The notes: generated by a model not told the origin, from the letters alone. DNA of 64,000 bases from Lingula anatina (GCF_001039355.2 NW_019773592.1:534800-598799); one strand, 5' to 3'. Counted from the stretch's first letter, positions 20,336 through 33,784 are shown. Program-made: numbers and translations.

Positions 20336-23300
20336 CAATATTGTCTGGAACATAGGTGGCCATTTGAACTTTAAATATTCCATCTGATAATTCGAATGTC
20401 AACCTTCTTCATATGTTGTGCATTTTTTAATTTTTAAATTCAGACTTAAGTTGGATTTTGAAAGGTACAATAAGGAGGTTTCTGCAGACCCTGACCTACA
20501 GACGGTCTGAAAAAGCACACTAGACTAATCCGTCATTTTCTTGCACATTCAGTGCACGCAAACATCTTGGGAACACATATATTTTAGTAATACATGTGAA
20601 TCTTTTGAAATGAATTCACAAAACATGTCTTTTCACATGAGTTCATCACTTAAAATATAACACCACTTCTGTGAGTCTCCATGTTTGCCGCTCTGGAATC
20701 GGGTGTATCTTCAACAGTTTGGAATCGGTTGTACATAAACGAATTTCTCGAATGCGTAAATAGAGGCGTAAGTCAGTTTATGCAGGAAGTGTTAAGTTAC
20801 ATGCCAACAGTTTGTGCAGTGTTAGAACATGTTGAGGCATCCGTTACACCATCTTCTTTCCTCTTCCTTAAGACTCAAAGAACATTTCTGGGGTAATTTG
20901 TTAACTTTCGTACCATCGCGAAGTCGCAATTCAATTACGACCATTGTTTTTCCCAGCTTACTAAATTAGTCCGTTAGATCGAAATGTTACTTACCGCTTG
21001 GCATTTGTTAATTTGATACAGAGTTGTGCAGTTCATTGTTTTTTATTCAATTCCCCTGGCACTTTCAAATATGCCATCAGCAGTCACATTGCGTGATAAA
21101 AATGAGAAATCACTTTTGCAATTTCTTCGGTTTTCTTACACTCCGCCAGCCGTAAGGTCTCACATTAAATCAATACACTCGTGAGGCGAGGAGCAGACCT
21201 AACATAACACCAACGGTTCGGAAATACGTGTTAGTTACCTTTTCTAATCTTTGAATACATAGACTTTGGCGATCCCCGCTGGTTGTAATCAAAGGGCAAA
21301 TACGTAAGCTCAAAACTGTGTACAAAAGGCAAATGTAACGTAATGTAAGCCTACCGTCAGCCTGTCTGGTATACGGTACATTGAGATGTATAGTTATGAA
21401 CGGCATGTGAAGTGGAACTAACATTTAAAAACATGGTTCCAATAAAAGTTTAGTCAGAAGTTGGTCCGGAAACCAAACCCGAAACATTTGTTCTAATTTT
21501 ATCCGAATTTTGTCTAAAAATATACCAAAAGTGAATGTAAATTATCTGCCATTTCCTGCTTTCTGCGAAAAAGGCAAGCTATGTTGTAGTTGTGAGCAGC
21601 TAACAAATTGACACAGCACCAACTTCACGAAAGAACTTTATGAAGACGATTGGTCCAAAGGTTTGGCCCAAAATTGTTATCTTCTCTGACCCGACCCTCA
21701 ATACAAAATAATATTTAGTAGTAGTCGAAATAAAATATTATGCCTGTTTTATTACAAGAGTTTTGCGTATATGGAAACAAATAGATTTACCTTGAACAAA
21801 AAAAGCAGATCAAAATTTTGGACTAAAAGTCTAGACCAGTTTTGGGGATAAATCTTTATTGTAAAACAGGCGCATGTGTTTACATCGAATGGATGTTGGC
21901 ATCCCGCTAATGGCGATTGACAAACAGCATCATTCCGGGCGTGAAGACATGTTTGTTTAAGCTTGACAGTTTGAATGAATCAGTCGACTAAAGGAATAAT
22001 CCGTTTCTTTGTCAAACAAATTCTTTTACACGTTCGAAAATTGCCTTCCATTGAAAGGAGTTTACAATATGTCGCTCATCGTCTCCTCCTAACTACCTCC
22101 ACACACGTCAATGTCTTTTTATATCCTAGGACGCCTTTCAGACATATATATACGTTCATGTCTGTGCTATCCCATGAAGGTACTTCACGCGTTCTATATT
22201 TACGTCTTAATTCAGTGCATTTTTTTCTCTCGCAGAGTTTAAAACATTAGACTATTTTTGTGCTGATGCACGAGCCAGCATTTTTGCTTTAAAGTGTTTT
22301 CGTGTATTTTAAAGCTGCCCAGCTTTCATCCTTTTGCACCTCTTAACAGTTAAAACATCGGGTTTCCGCTCTAAAAGCAGCACTTTCCTCTCAAATTTTG
22401 TCTGACCAGGCATAAAACATCACTCATCAATTGCAGATTAAAAAATGTTAAACAAAGCAGTTATCATTTTGGAAAATTAATTCTTTGTATTGTCGTAAAA
22501 CCAAATTAAACGAAATTGTAATGCTTTTTTTTTTTTTTTTTTTAACTTTTTTTATACTTTTTCTGTTCTTGAGAGATATCTGCGGATGCCTCTTGTTGCA
22601 CCCTATTAATAAATACATGTATACGTAAAAGAACTTCAAACAGACAAAAAATTTTTGTTAAGTAAAATACGTACATGTAGAATGATATTAATTGAAAACA
22701 CGCCATAACACATTGCGACCTCTGCCAGACCAATTGCACCAGATTCATTTCTAAGAACAAGCACTTTGGAATATTTAATACAAATCTCCGGTCAATGAAC
22801 CCGAAGCATGCAGACGAACAGCAAATCCAATATAGTACAATTGTGTTTTAACAATGAAATTACGTATTACAGTAAGACATGGCTCTTCAAGCAACTTTCC
22901 TTTTATTGCGTGCATGATGAATAAGCTAATTATCAATAATCACATTATTTCATATCGACAGCAGACGTTTGGCCAAGCAAGCCCTCATAATGACATCGTT
23001 TTAAAAACTCAGTTTTTTTTCTGTTTACTCACTTTGAGTTTCGTCTCGGATCCAACTATTTCCCTCAAGACATGACGTCACGGTTCACGTTGAGCACGTG
23101 ACTCCGTGTCGTCTGCCAGCTCTCCTAAAATTAAAGTAAATTAATAAAAATTGTCCGAGTTTTTATAAAACGATGTTATTTCCACAATTCCAGACATGTA
23201 AGTTGTTTTAAGAGCACAGCAACTTCCCAATGACAGTTTTGATTAACAACAAGGTTGAGCTATATCTAATATTTTCGAGGTAAGTTCACGTGTGAACAAA

Positions 23301-24124
23301 CAAATAATATATTCTCTATATAAATGTTATTTCTTTCTTTCTTATTCTTAAGAAATCCGTGTTTTAATTCCATTTCATTTACTTTTTGTTCATTTGTTTA
23401 TTTATCTTTGAAAGAAAAATTATGTGGAAAACACGCGTGGATGCACGTAAAAATCATTTCATGCCCCTGCTCAAACTGCATGTATTCACAGGTATCCACC
23501 CAGTGCAAGCATAGCACGGTATTTTCTGAGCGTTTTCTTTAAATATAAAACGTAAAAACATACTTCTCTATTCATAGCTTAGTTTGTTCAAAGAATAAAT
23601 GGAATGAACCAAAGTCAGGAACATTTTTGAAACTTCAAACACAAGCACCATGTCACACAATGCTGTAAAAGGCAGATCATAAATCTTCCCACCACCTCGG
23701 TACATTTCTTCTTTTGATGTGAAAAATGATGGATCTAGATATTATTCGTAAGTATGGATCTCTTTTTCCCATTTACTCCTTGTTACAGGATAATAGATGA
23801 AACTAAGGCATCCATTTGTCAGGATTGAAAAGCCTAAACATGACAAGAAGTTGGCACTCTCTTTCCAAGTCGGTCTAATTGGTATGGTTTCGAAGAAATT
23901 GATCGGTCGAGCTTTCCATTATGACCTATTAGAAAAATCAGATTACGGGAAAAAGACAAAGGGAAGATGTATATGATAGTTACAGCTGATAAATGAAGTG
24001 TTTTTGCCAATATGATACCTACCAGACGATCATATCTAAGACAACATTTACGACGTAACGTTATTAGTAGATAATGGCCGTTATGGGTAATCGGGAAAAT
24101 TGAACAGTTAAAGTAGGCATATTC

Positions 24125-24138
24125 ACTCTCTCTCTCTC

Positions 24139-24211
<73 letters not shown>

Positions 24212-24223
24212 AACACACACACA
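24125..24223. repeat. Compound (CT)n(CA)n microsatellite
   Basis: About 25 CT units followed by about 17 CA units with AAAC interruptions. On the minus strand it gives an Arg-Glu/Cys-Val repeat frame that is not a gene. Confidence 0.95.
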
Positions 24224-25711
24224 TCCTTAGAAAACAAAAACATGGAAGAAAATGAATTTGTTTCAGCCAGAAAGGTGACCATATAATAAAACTGTCATAT
24301 AATCAGTCTCACAGTGTCTGCTTTCACCATACACTGCCAAGAACAGAACCGCCTGCGGCTCAAGTCTATCAATAATTCACGATGTTATTCAGACTTGTCC
24401 AAAGGACGATGCCCTTTCAGATGTATGGGATTTTAACTTAATCTATAGTCTGCATTTCGCTTGAACCCGAAGTAACCGATTGACCAGTAAGACAAGAGGA
24501 AGATCTAATGTACAGAATGGTTCTTGATCGTCCTCACAGCTGGACTACTTTTTGACCGGCAATAGACAAAGTGTCGTCAACGTACTGCTATTATTACTTG
24601 CAGTCCTCACAAAATGCGTTTCTTACAGATAATAACTTCGTTGGCATGATTAATTAGATATTGAATATTTTGTTAAAAGAACAGTTTATGATGTAAACCA
24701 CTAAGCCACCATCGATTTACCAATGGGTGAGCAATAAAAAAGGGGCTCTTCAATTGTAAATCTCTGGCAAGGACGATAAGGTTCGATAGAGAATCATTTT
24801 GTTTTAATCAGTGATTTAAGGGAGCGGACACGTCGATCGAAGAATGATAGGTGTAGGTGTTCATTTCATAATTTCATTTGTAAGCGTTTTATTGTGACTG
24901 CCATTCTTTTTGAACGCCATTCAATTTTCATCACGATCTGCCAGCCTTTCTGTTTTCTGTTCGAAGTATTAAAATGACATTAATACCTCCTTGTCACTGA
25001 TGACAACATGTTATACTACCTACCATACTGGTTACCAACTTAGGCATAAAGGTTTGCCTTTGAAATATTCATATCCCTCTTTTAAGTATAGAATGTGTTA
25101 TTTTTCACGTAGTTAACAGTTATAATTTCTTTATTCCACATGACATTATCCAAATACAACGTTATAAATCCCGTTTCGAATGCGCTTTGTAAGAGAAAGG
25201 TTATATCCATCGGCTAAAGATTTTTCAGGATGCATTCTATGCGAGAAAATAAAAAAACCCTCCCGGCTTTAACATTATGGATGCCATTTATGTCCCTCGC
25301 AACTTTAAAAAATCATATCCTGTAATGACCTTTAATGTCTTGCTGTAGGAGATTTTAAGAACCGCAAAACGTTCTTTGGGTTCCTCACATCAAACTTAGA
25401 ATCAGACATCGAATAGATTGAAATATAACATTTGTCAATATGTGTGGTACTTGAAATGGTTCTAGAGACTAGATTTCAATCACACAATGCCACAAAGCAC
25501 TCTCAAAGTGTAATGCAATAGGATGGTCAACAATCAAATCACTGTTCAACATAAGGTAATGACAGAGGCATTGACACCAATACATTCAGTATGTTTGCTT
25601 TAGCTATAACATTCTGATTAAAAGATATAACCCGTTTTCATGCATTTTGATATATCGGTGCGGGCAATTTTTTGCAAAATGATGACTAAAAAGTTGAAAA
25701 TGCACACTTAC

Positions 25712-26264
25712 CAAGAGTATCTATGTGGTTTGACATCTTCAGCATCACCACAACAAGAATGAAACTAATCAACAAGATGGCCACTGTCACAATTACAATC
25801 ACACGCACAATAAACTTTCTGTGCTTTTCGGCACTTTTGTCCTCCACCCGGCTCGAGACCGGAAGTGCCACAACGTCCTCCCCGTGAAACCAAGAGTACT
25901 TTCGTTTCTTTTTGGGGTGTCTTATGACGTCGTTTTCCTCTTGTTCTTGTTGTTCGTACGAGAGCATCTCTTCGTCCGAGAGAACCTGCTCCGGGCGAAG
26001 GACTCCGCAGGTACACACGCCCTCGGTACATGACGGAGCCGGGTACGTGCCTGGAGGGAGCATCAGCATCGCTGTGTAACTTTCGGGTCTCTCCCCGTCC
26101 TCTTTGTCCTCGTCCCCCTGGAGGAATACGTGAATGGGACCGATGTCTTCCACGTGGTAGCACGCAAGCACGTGCCTACACTCCCCGTCGATCTCACACG
26201 CGCCGGATTCGGGAGGGTCGTAAGGAAGTACCTCAATTGCGTCGTCGTGTGGTAGCATTGTCAT
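25712..26264 (-). CDS. First coding exon of a type II single-pass membrane protein
   Basis: ATG at 26264-26262 opens 184 codons plus one nucleotide, ending at donor CTCTTG|GTAAGTG (25711). The N-terminal 150 residues are acidic, with several Cys (CEIDGECRHVLACYH, SCTEGVCTCG) and a basic patch HPKKKRKY at 116-123. A strong membrane segment follows at about 152-175 (VIVIVTVAILLISFILVVVM) with positive charges before it (KHRK), so a cytoplasmic N-terminus is expected. Only about 9 outside residues are in this exon; the rest must be in exons I could not find. Composition is GC- and CpG-rich compared with the surroundings, as in a real exon. Family unknown; TNF ligands or collagen-type membrane proteins share the topology, but no diagnostic sequence is present here. 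Confidence 0.65.
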
Positions 26265-26360
26265 TTGCCTTTAAACACGTGGACTGTATTCACTGAATTG
26301 CCGCCAACGGCTCCGCTCTCCTGCTTCTCCCAAGTTCCAGAACCGTGTCGCGTGACTCAC

Positions 26361-26375
26361 CTAAATGGAAGTTAG
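26361..26375 (-). other. Candidate splice acceptor upstream of the membrane-protein start
   Basis: On the minus strand CTAACTTCCATTTAG ends at 26361. This would start the coding exon at 26360 with a 96-nt leader. A matching donor AAAAAG|GTAAGATATG lies at about 28892, so a 5' untranslated exon near 28892-28950 is plausible. Confidence 0.3.
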
Positions 26376-27044
26376 ACTATGCAACCTGTGACCGATGCGA
26401 TCTCGTGAACATTAACCCAAGATTCATTCTTCAGTTTCACCTTGTCCACAATACCTTGCATTGCGGCTATTCAGAGCGATATTGAGCACGTCAATGATAT
26501 CCGATTGTTGCGTCGACTCTGGAGGTAACGTGGGTTCTGTGCCAATGTACCTACCAACGGAACAAAGAAAAGGAGGTTTATACAGTCATGATTTCCTCTG
26601 GGAACTAATGATATTCAACACTCGACTGAGTATATATATAGTCAGTAATCCAAATCTGATACGTGTTTATCGAACGCCATGTAGGCGAACCAAGCGACAG
26701 TGTTTAACATTCGCATCGCATGTACGCTGATAAATTAATGAAAGGACTCCAGCATTTAACTGCAAATTGCTTGCCTTACACCACTTTAAGATCGCATAGA
26801 AACCTCTATTGACCTGCCGACAATGCCAGAAGCACGGTTCTTGCAATATGAGGTGTGTTGTCTATAACTGTAGGAGGGGCCAGGTATATTATTCATTCCA
26901 GTACTTTTAAAAGCGCAATAGAAGAGAATGCTGAATTCAGCGCAGTTACACTCATGTTGAAAACAGACAAAATAAATAGTATAGAATTAATTATTTTTAA
27001 TTGATTCTATAATATTTCTATTATACAATTAATTATAAATAATC

Positions 27045-27091
27045 AATTCCATAATATCTCTATTATAGAATCATAGAAATATTATGGAATT
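27045..27091. repeat. AT-rich palindromic cluster
   Basis: Arms 27045-27061 and 27075-27091 (AATTCCATAATATCTCT and its near complement, one mismatch). They are nested in a wider set of related inverted AT-rich pieces from about 26975 to 27105. Confidence 0.6.
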
Positions 27092-27606
27092 AATTATTTA
27101 TAACAGAATTGTAGGAAGACCAGAAAGACTGCACACATGCACAGTGCACATAGAGTGGCAACACACAATCAATCTACTCTTTTTAATGCATTTCATATTC
27201 TTCTTTAACTAAAACGACCGGAAAGGTCTGCTATGTAAACCAAACAATGAAATAATTTCTAATTTAAAGGAAGAACGGAAAGGACAGAAACGAACATGTG
27301 CATCTAAAAAGAGGACCTGAACAGGTTCCACAAAAAACACCTTCAGTCTGAAATTGCTTCAATCTTTAAAACCAGATCTGTTGTGCTTTACTTGGACCTA
27401 AGATATTCAAATCACATTTTGCGCCTGTTATATAAAAAGAAGGACTTATCCAATGCTTCAAACCAGTACATTTTTAAGTGGAATCTTGTTTTATCTACGT
27501 ACATCTTGTACGGTGGTTGACCAAAATTTAGTCTTTAATTCAAAGCCAATCTTTTGTGAAACAGTCCCAGGGATTGGGGTGTGGAGAAAATGCGTATCTC
27601 GCCCCA

Positions 27607-27610
<4 letters not shown>

Positions 27611-27643
<33 letters not shown>
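27611..27643. repeat. (CA)n microsatellite
   Basis: About 16 CA units. Confidence 0.95.
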
Positions 27644-27644
<1 letters not shown>

Positions 27645-27837
27645 CGCCCATTCTGTTCCCCACCCCTGCCGTTATTGATTAAAATTACCTGGTGGAGCAT
27701 CAGCTCAACCAAGAGGTCACGTAATTAGACGTGGACTTTTTACCTTGCAAACTACCTACCTCATATTACTTTCATGTAAAGTGCACATCTACACCCAAAC
27801 TGACAGAACTTGGAGTTGCCATTAAGTTTGGCACATT

Positions 27838-27880
27838 GGGGGGCGGAGGGGGGGTACGGGTAGGAGGGAGGGGAGGGGGT
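27838..27880 (+). repeat. G-rich tract, possible G-quadruplex
   Basis: At least five runs of three or more G within about 43 nt (GGGGGGCGGAGGGGGGG then GGGAGGGGAGGGGG). Confidence 0.5.
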
Positions 27881-29385
27881 GCACTCGAGGTTGAATACAA
27901 CAATCCATATTCAGGGACGATTTGAGAGATATCGCTGCAATTTAGAAGTAAACTTTTAACAAAGTTAGTCTCTTGCATTACAAAGCCGTCGTATAGGTAT
28001 AAAAAAATTCTAGTTCAGAGATATTTTTTCAGATTTTGAAAGATGCCAACAAACAAGAATGACATAACTTGATGGTTCCGTCTCTGATCTTTTGGATGCG
28101 ACATTCTCTTCATTAAACAGCGTTTCTTGGAAGCATGTACGTGGCTTCTTCACGACGTCAAAATTGTTTTTCACGCATTTCCGTTTTGCTGCTGTTAACT
28201 AGCTTACAGGTAGCAATTCTTTCTTTTAGAAAATGTCAGGTTTGACGTAACAACAACAGTGACACACATTTTGAATATATGCACATCATGACATATAAAA
28301 TATTTCAGTTCTTTAAAAAAAACTTCAACTTTACATAAAATCAGTGCCAAGGATAATCATAATACGGCGCACTTGCAAAACAAGTAAAAAGCAAAAGTGT
28401 AAATGAATTCTGATGCATGTGCACACAGTACATCAGAGTGATAACGTTTAATGGGTGAACTTTTTTTAATAAAATTGTACTCTCGATATAATAAGTTCAT
28501 TATAATGTTAACAGGTAAAATATCAGAAATTGGCCGCCCATTTTGGACCACTATAAATATGGCATTCTTCCAAAATGTAGGAGACAGTACGGCATGCTCA
28601 TTATTTATAATACAGAGAAGCATAAATTCAATCGCTGCGAGTTAATCTCATAGAACGAGTCAGATTTATAGCAACTAGCTTGATGGTGATCATGAGATTG
28701 ATAAAAGAAGAAGTTACCAAACCGTGCTGCATCACATAAAATGGACACCATTGTTGCCTGTACATGGCATGTACGTCCAGCTTAGAACTTTAAACACAGG
28801 CAGTTCTATTGTCTCTGCTATCTATGCCTGCGTGCGTGAATACATTCATAAAACGATAAACTGAAAAATTGGGAAGAGCAAGCATATCTTACCTTTTTGT
28901 TCTAATTGCTCTCCTTTCTCAGCTTCCTGGTTCCGTTACTTTTTTCAAGTGCTCTGTGGTGTCACAAAATCTCTGACTTATATACTTCGTATCTTGTCTC
29001 CGTCTGACGTGTTGCAAATGAGATATAGAGCATGGACTACCATAGACTTCTCCGTCCGTGCAGTTAAGCGATGCGTGTGTCGGTTACTTAATATCATATA
29101 TCACGAATTCATTGAATTATCCAACATTATGCACCTGGAGGTAAACACTTCTTGGAATGACTTCCCATTACCAGAACATCGCTTCCCGTGAATCGTAAAT
29201 TCTAGGCAACTAGTTCTGAGTCTGTCTCTCCACTCGAGTTAACGCTTTATGATCTGGAACATCGAGATAAACGCGCCGCTCCACTAAGGTGGTATACACA
29301 CTCAACGTTCTACCTCTTGTACAGACTTAATGAGATACTTTAGAACTTCTCACTGATGAAAGGTAATCAGAAAGCTGACCTCTAC

Positions 29386-29393
29386 TGACGTCA
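29386..29393. promoter_or_regulatory. Perfect palindromic CRE, TGACGTCA
   Basis: Full consensus site for CREB/ATF-type bZIP factors, 8 nt before the estrogen-response-element palindrome. Confidence 0.45.
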
Positions 29394-29401
29394 CAACACC
29401 A

Positions 29402-29416
29402 AGGTCACCGTGACCT
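29402..29416. promoter_or_regulatory. Perfect palindromic ERE consensus, AGGTCACCGTGACCT
   Basis: AGGTCA, 3-nt spacer, TGACCT, the exact inverted half-site layout bound by estrogen-receptor-type nuclear receptors. It lies about 0.5 kb upstream of the candidate untranslated exon and 3 kb upstream of the membrane-protein start codon. Confidence 0.5.
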
Positions 29417-30681
29417 CAGAGGATTACCTGGAATACGATTTGAATGAGTGAATTTTACTAGGAAAGGGTACAGAAGGGACAGTACGCAATGAGGGCCTCG
29501 GTAATTTATTTCAATAAACCAGCAGCACATTACCAGGCATATATTTTTACCTCGATTTACTGTCAGTTTAAATCAAGGTGACTTTGGAATTTCCGCAAAC
29601 TATCAGTAGATCATTAAGACACAGTCGCTTTAATTAAACAAGGCAGTAAATAAGGCTAATAAGCGGACATTTAATTAAAGCGAGGATCATCGCCTTCAGA
29701 CCAGGAAACAATGCATCAATTAGGGCATTTTAATTAAAATGGCAAAGAGAAAGACCGGGAAGCGCTGTGTTTTTTTCTTGAACGGTTGAACAAACTTTCT
29801 TGCCAGATGGCATAATGAAGGCTCTTTAAAGGGACAATAATATGATCATCTAAAGTCCAATGTCTCAACGAGTACCTGCATATTTAATATTTCCGTAATG
29901 AAATTTACTGGCAGCATCTCCAGAGTATCTCTAGTGTATTAAATGCATTGACTTTGCGGTTAAGACCAGAACTCTAATACGCGTCAATAATGTATTAAAA
30001 TGATTGTTGAGCAGTTGGCCAGCCGACAAGTTGATAAAAAAGATAAAATACATAACCTACGGGCTTCCAAATTCGATTTTAGTAGATACATACTTATCGT
30101 TGGCATGCCACACGCGTCATTGAGTGAAATGGACTCTTTCTCCTATTTGGCAAGTGCCTCGGAGTCGGGATTCACTCTCTAGACCCTGGAGGCAGTAAAT
30201 CACCGTTATCTCTCCGTGAGTTTATCCAAGCAATGGCACTTAAGTCTCTTCCATCTTGTCTGTAACGAGAGTTGCGTGAGATCAAACTTGAGCGTCCTTT
30301 CATTGCTTTAGGTTAAGTGGGTATTATTCATCTTGATTGCAGAAGGGCAGCCACATCAAGGGAATATCGATCGGTGTGCGATAAAGAAATAAGTATCGGT
30401 TGGTTCTACTGCCTCTGCCAATGTACTTATGACCACAAGTGCTGTGCACTAAACTAGTACATCATATTTTTATAAAACGTATTTTTATACACCCAAAATG
30501 CTTCAGCTCATTATTCAGTTGATTATAAAGTAAATTTTCAATTTGATATGATTGTGATACAAGTAATAACTATTAAAATGTTAGGGAAACACTGAAGTAA
30601 AAAAAAAAAGCAACCCACCTTTTACTACAGAAAATGGGCTTAAAGAGCGCTGCTGTAGATTCTGTCAGTATCCATTACTTC

Positions 30682-30849
30682 CAGGGGCGGATTTAGGCCG
30701 TCTTCTGGGTCTTCCGGAAGACGGTCAGATTTTTAAGTTTACATTGACGGGTATCTAATATTTTCTGTCGGAAGACGGTCAAAAATTAAGGACGAATTAA
30801 CAAAGAAAATCTGGAAGACTGTCAGAAAATATGTCTGGATCCGCCCCTG
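30682..30849. mobile_element. hAT5-like MITE, copy 2 (best preserved ends)
   Basis: 168 bp, starts CAGGGGCGGATTTAGGCCG and ends CTGGATCCGCCCCTG. Direct ACTTC on both sides (30677-30681 and 30850-30854). The internal GGAAGACGGTCAGATTTT and GTCGGAAGACGGTCA blocks are shared with the other copies. Confidence 0.9.
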
Positions 30850-33154
30850 ACTTCTATATACTTAATAATTGCAACAGACATAAAGTTTTGCAATATATAA
30901 TGCAAGCAAGAGTCGCATGAAAACAAAATAAAATGGCAACTTATTTTCATTTTAGAACATTAAGTTTTCAATGGCGGTCCGTAAGTTTTGTTATTATGAA
31001 CAAATGAGAATGTTCTGTTAATCGATAATAGTTTTTTTTTGTCTTTTGACATACATTACAGACTGTAGACGTGTTTTTAGTCGTCTCGATCTATTCCATG
31101 AGAAAAATCTGTACAGTTAATCCTATTCATTAGGAATGTGCGCAACGCAATAAATACAGATCACACGCGATCTGAGGCTCATTTAAATGCGCTTTCTGAA
31201 TTCTGGAACAGTGTGATGAAGATTAATTGAAAACATGTTTATTCGTTGTTATAAATAATGATCGGGATAATGATTTGCTCTATGTACAAAGAAGGAAATA
31301 AAAAATGAGAAACTGCGTCATGAAGTTACATGTTCACGCTCTTGGCTTAAACACAGTAATGGAAAATAACAGTATATTGCTAGTTGTAAGATTACAAAAC
31401 CGTCGATTTACTGAAATATTGCCTCGACACTATTTATTTTACTTGTGCTCTTAAAACAAAAATATAAATGACTTTCAACAGTCGGCTATCCGATTTTAGC
31501 AGTCTAACCTAATCCAAAGATTACTTTTCCGTGCAACGAGTTCATGGTGCTTTGGTTCCACGCTAAGATACATTTACTCCCACCCATCTCATTCCACCAA
31601 CACCACCCCGCTATACAGAGAGCAGTAGCGGAGTCTTGGTTAGATGATTTACTGAGTTTCAAATTAAAATTTTATGATCAGATGGGCTTAAGGGTGATAC
31701 CCCAACGCCGGCAAGGCAAAGCGAGAGGAACCGATAATCCCTGGGTTCCGCTAAGGAAAAAATCAGAACCGTTGTGGTGTTTGGCCTCCGGTGTTGTTGA
31801 CTTAAGACTAAAGTTGAAGACTGAAATACCTCAATTTCACCTGGTTGACCTTAACATCTGTGTTTTAAGTTCACGGCAGAGAACCTTTGTAGCGTTCTAA
31901 ACCACGGTGTAATTAAAAGATGGGCGCATCTGTTTGGCGATGTATGTATATATATATCCCTGTTGATGGTTCGCACCGAATTACAGTGATTTTTCATTAG
32001 TCAAATATACGAGGTGGTCAAAACATGCGTCAATAAGAATCAGTTTTCAATCCCAGTGTGGGATTAAGGATGAATACTATGTCAAAAAGTATTCAAAATG
32101 TGTAGACATCAATGCCAGAGCAAATTTCGGAGCGTGGTCGAAAAGGGCTCCGATGAGCCGCATTACGCCTCTTCTCAAATGAAATGTGGGCATCGAAGGA
32201 GACGGGGGAGAGTATTGGGAACAAACGTCCCTGGATACCCCTATAGCGATCTCGTTTCCCTTTTATCCGGAACGTTAAATCAATACAGGCACGCCTACTG
32301 AGCCTTTGGCAGGCAATACGCAACTGATCGCACACGGTTCAGATACAGTAGAACATTCCTTGAGCCAAATATGTTCATGGCGACCTCATCACGTTAGATT
32401 AATTAAGAGGACAGAGTTATTATGATCCAGTGAAAAGAAAAATTAATATATTGTGCGCATCTTCTGGGGCAAGCTGTAAGAAAAAAGATTGTTAATCACG
32501 GAAGGAAAGCCAGTGAAAAGAATATCTAAATTAAATCTTGAGTACAGGATATTAATGATCAATGTTGCAACATTCATAGAGAGGATAAGGAAAGAAGACG
32601 GTCTAAATTGAATGGTTCAGAACAGCCATTTTTTTTGCGTGTAACCCCCTTTTCGATCAAGCCGTTGCCGGACCAGGTCAATCATTCTACAATGAGAAAC
32701 GTTATTGAACGGACAATATGATGAATATTCCCAATCAGCACGAAAGCCCACACTTTAATCATTTTTCTTTTATTATATCAAATATCGATACCACATAGCC
32801 TATGCTGAAAGATTTATAAATAAAGAGAACAAGTTTGATCGAAAATTTAACCAGGTTTGTCACTGGGGAAACATCAGCATTCCCTAGTATTTCTGAGATC
32901 AGCATGTTAAGTCCACGGTGCATCCTTAGCTTTAAAAGTAACATTCAAGCAATCTAAAGGGGGGAAACCAATCAATGCTCTATCCATGTACTTAACACGT
33001 GTTTTTACCGGACGTTACATTAAATGACAGCTATCACGAAAGGCGGTTTCCCAGTCAAACAGAAAAACTGCTTAGTACGCTAACTGGGACAGTACGCTTG
33101 CATTCAAATCCTTGTAAATTTTATTTTCAAAATATGCTATTCGGAACAAGAAAG

Positions 33155-33222
33155 CTCGCGGATCAAATATGGCCATCCACCGTTTGCCGCATAATGGCCT
33201 CATAGACACTGAATAGATTCAA
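33155..33222. mobile_element. Fragment of the 165-bp fold-back family
   Basis: GATCAAATATGGCCATCCAC, then GCATAATGGCC and ACACTGAATAGATTC. These match one arm and the centre of the 49105-49255 copy read in reverse. The other arm is missing. Confidence 0.55.
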
Positions 33223-33737
33223 ATGGTTCAACAACACAACGAAATCAGAAAGATACACGCAAAATAATTTCAAGTTTCTTAGCTAACTGATATGTACAGC
33301 CTATCGGTATCCATGGCAACGGACAGTAAGCCCGTAGGTAAATATCATGTAAAGAGTAAAGAGGTTTGGTTTTCGCAAAATGAAAATAATTGAACAAAAC
33401 AAAGAGCAAATGCTCTCGCAAAATGCTCTTTGTAGGCAAGTGCTCGTTCCAAATTTAACTTTTGTTCTATGCAGATTGATCCAGCGGGCATCCTCGCTGA
33501 ATACAATCAGCTTAAGTGATTAACAGGCCTCCTCCTAGCGATGAGTAGAATACAGAAAGGCTTTGAAACAAGAGGATGCATGTTAAACCTGGGGATTTGG
33601 ATCGATGGACCTAACACTTTAGTTTCATTACCTTCGGTTATAAAATGCTTTTGTGATATAGTCTACATCTTTGCACACATTATTTACATATGTAGGCCTA
33701 CTCATGATAGCGGATGCACTTTTTTGTTTCCATTTCG

Positions 33738-33738
<1 letters not shown>

Positions 33739-33783
<45 letters not shown>

Positions 33784-33784
33784 T
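33739..33784. repeat. (TTA)n microsatellite
   Basis: About 15 units, source of poly-Ile frames on both strands. Confidence 0.95.

Larger units (their letters stand above)
17179..25711. other. Gene-poor stretch
   Basis: No exon chain found on either strand. If the membrane-protein gene at 25712-26264 continues on the minus strand, its later exons should lie here or further left, but I could not identify one. Contains CT and CT/CA microsatellites and a diverged tandem duplication at 20073-20335. Confidence 0.4.

Noticed and set aside
23834-24220. 128-codon minus-strand open frame
   Set aside because: Begins in the CA/CT compound microsatellite; the rest is AT-rich and unlike coding sequence.
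25765-26163. 132-codon minus-strand open frame
   Set aside because: Out-of-frame shadow of the membrane-protein exon, kept open by its high GC; Arg/Gly-rich composition is typical of a shadow frame.
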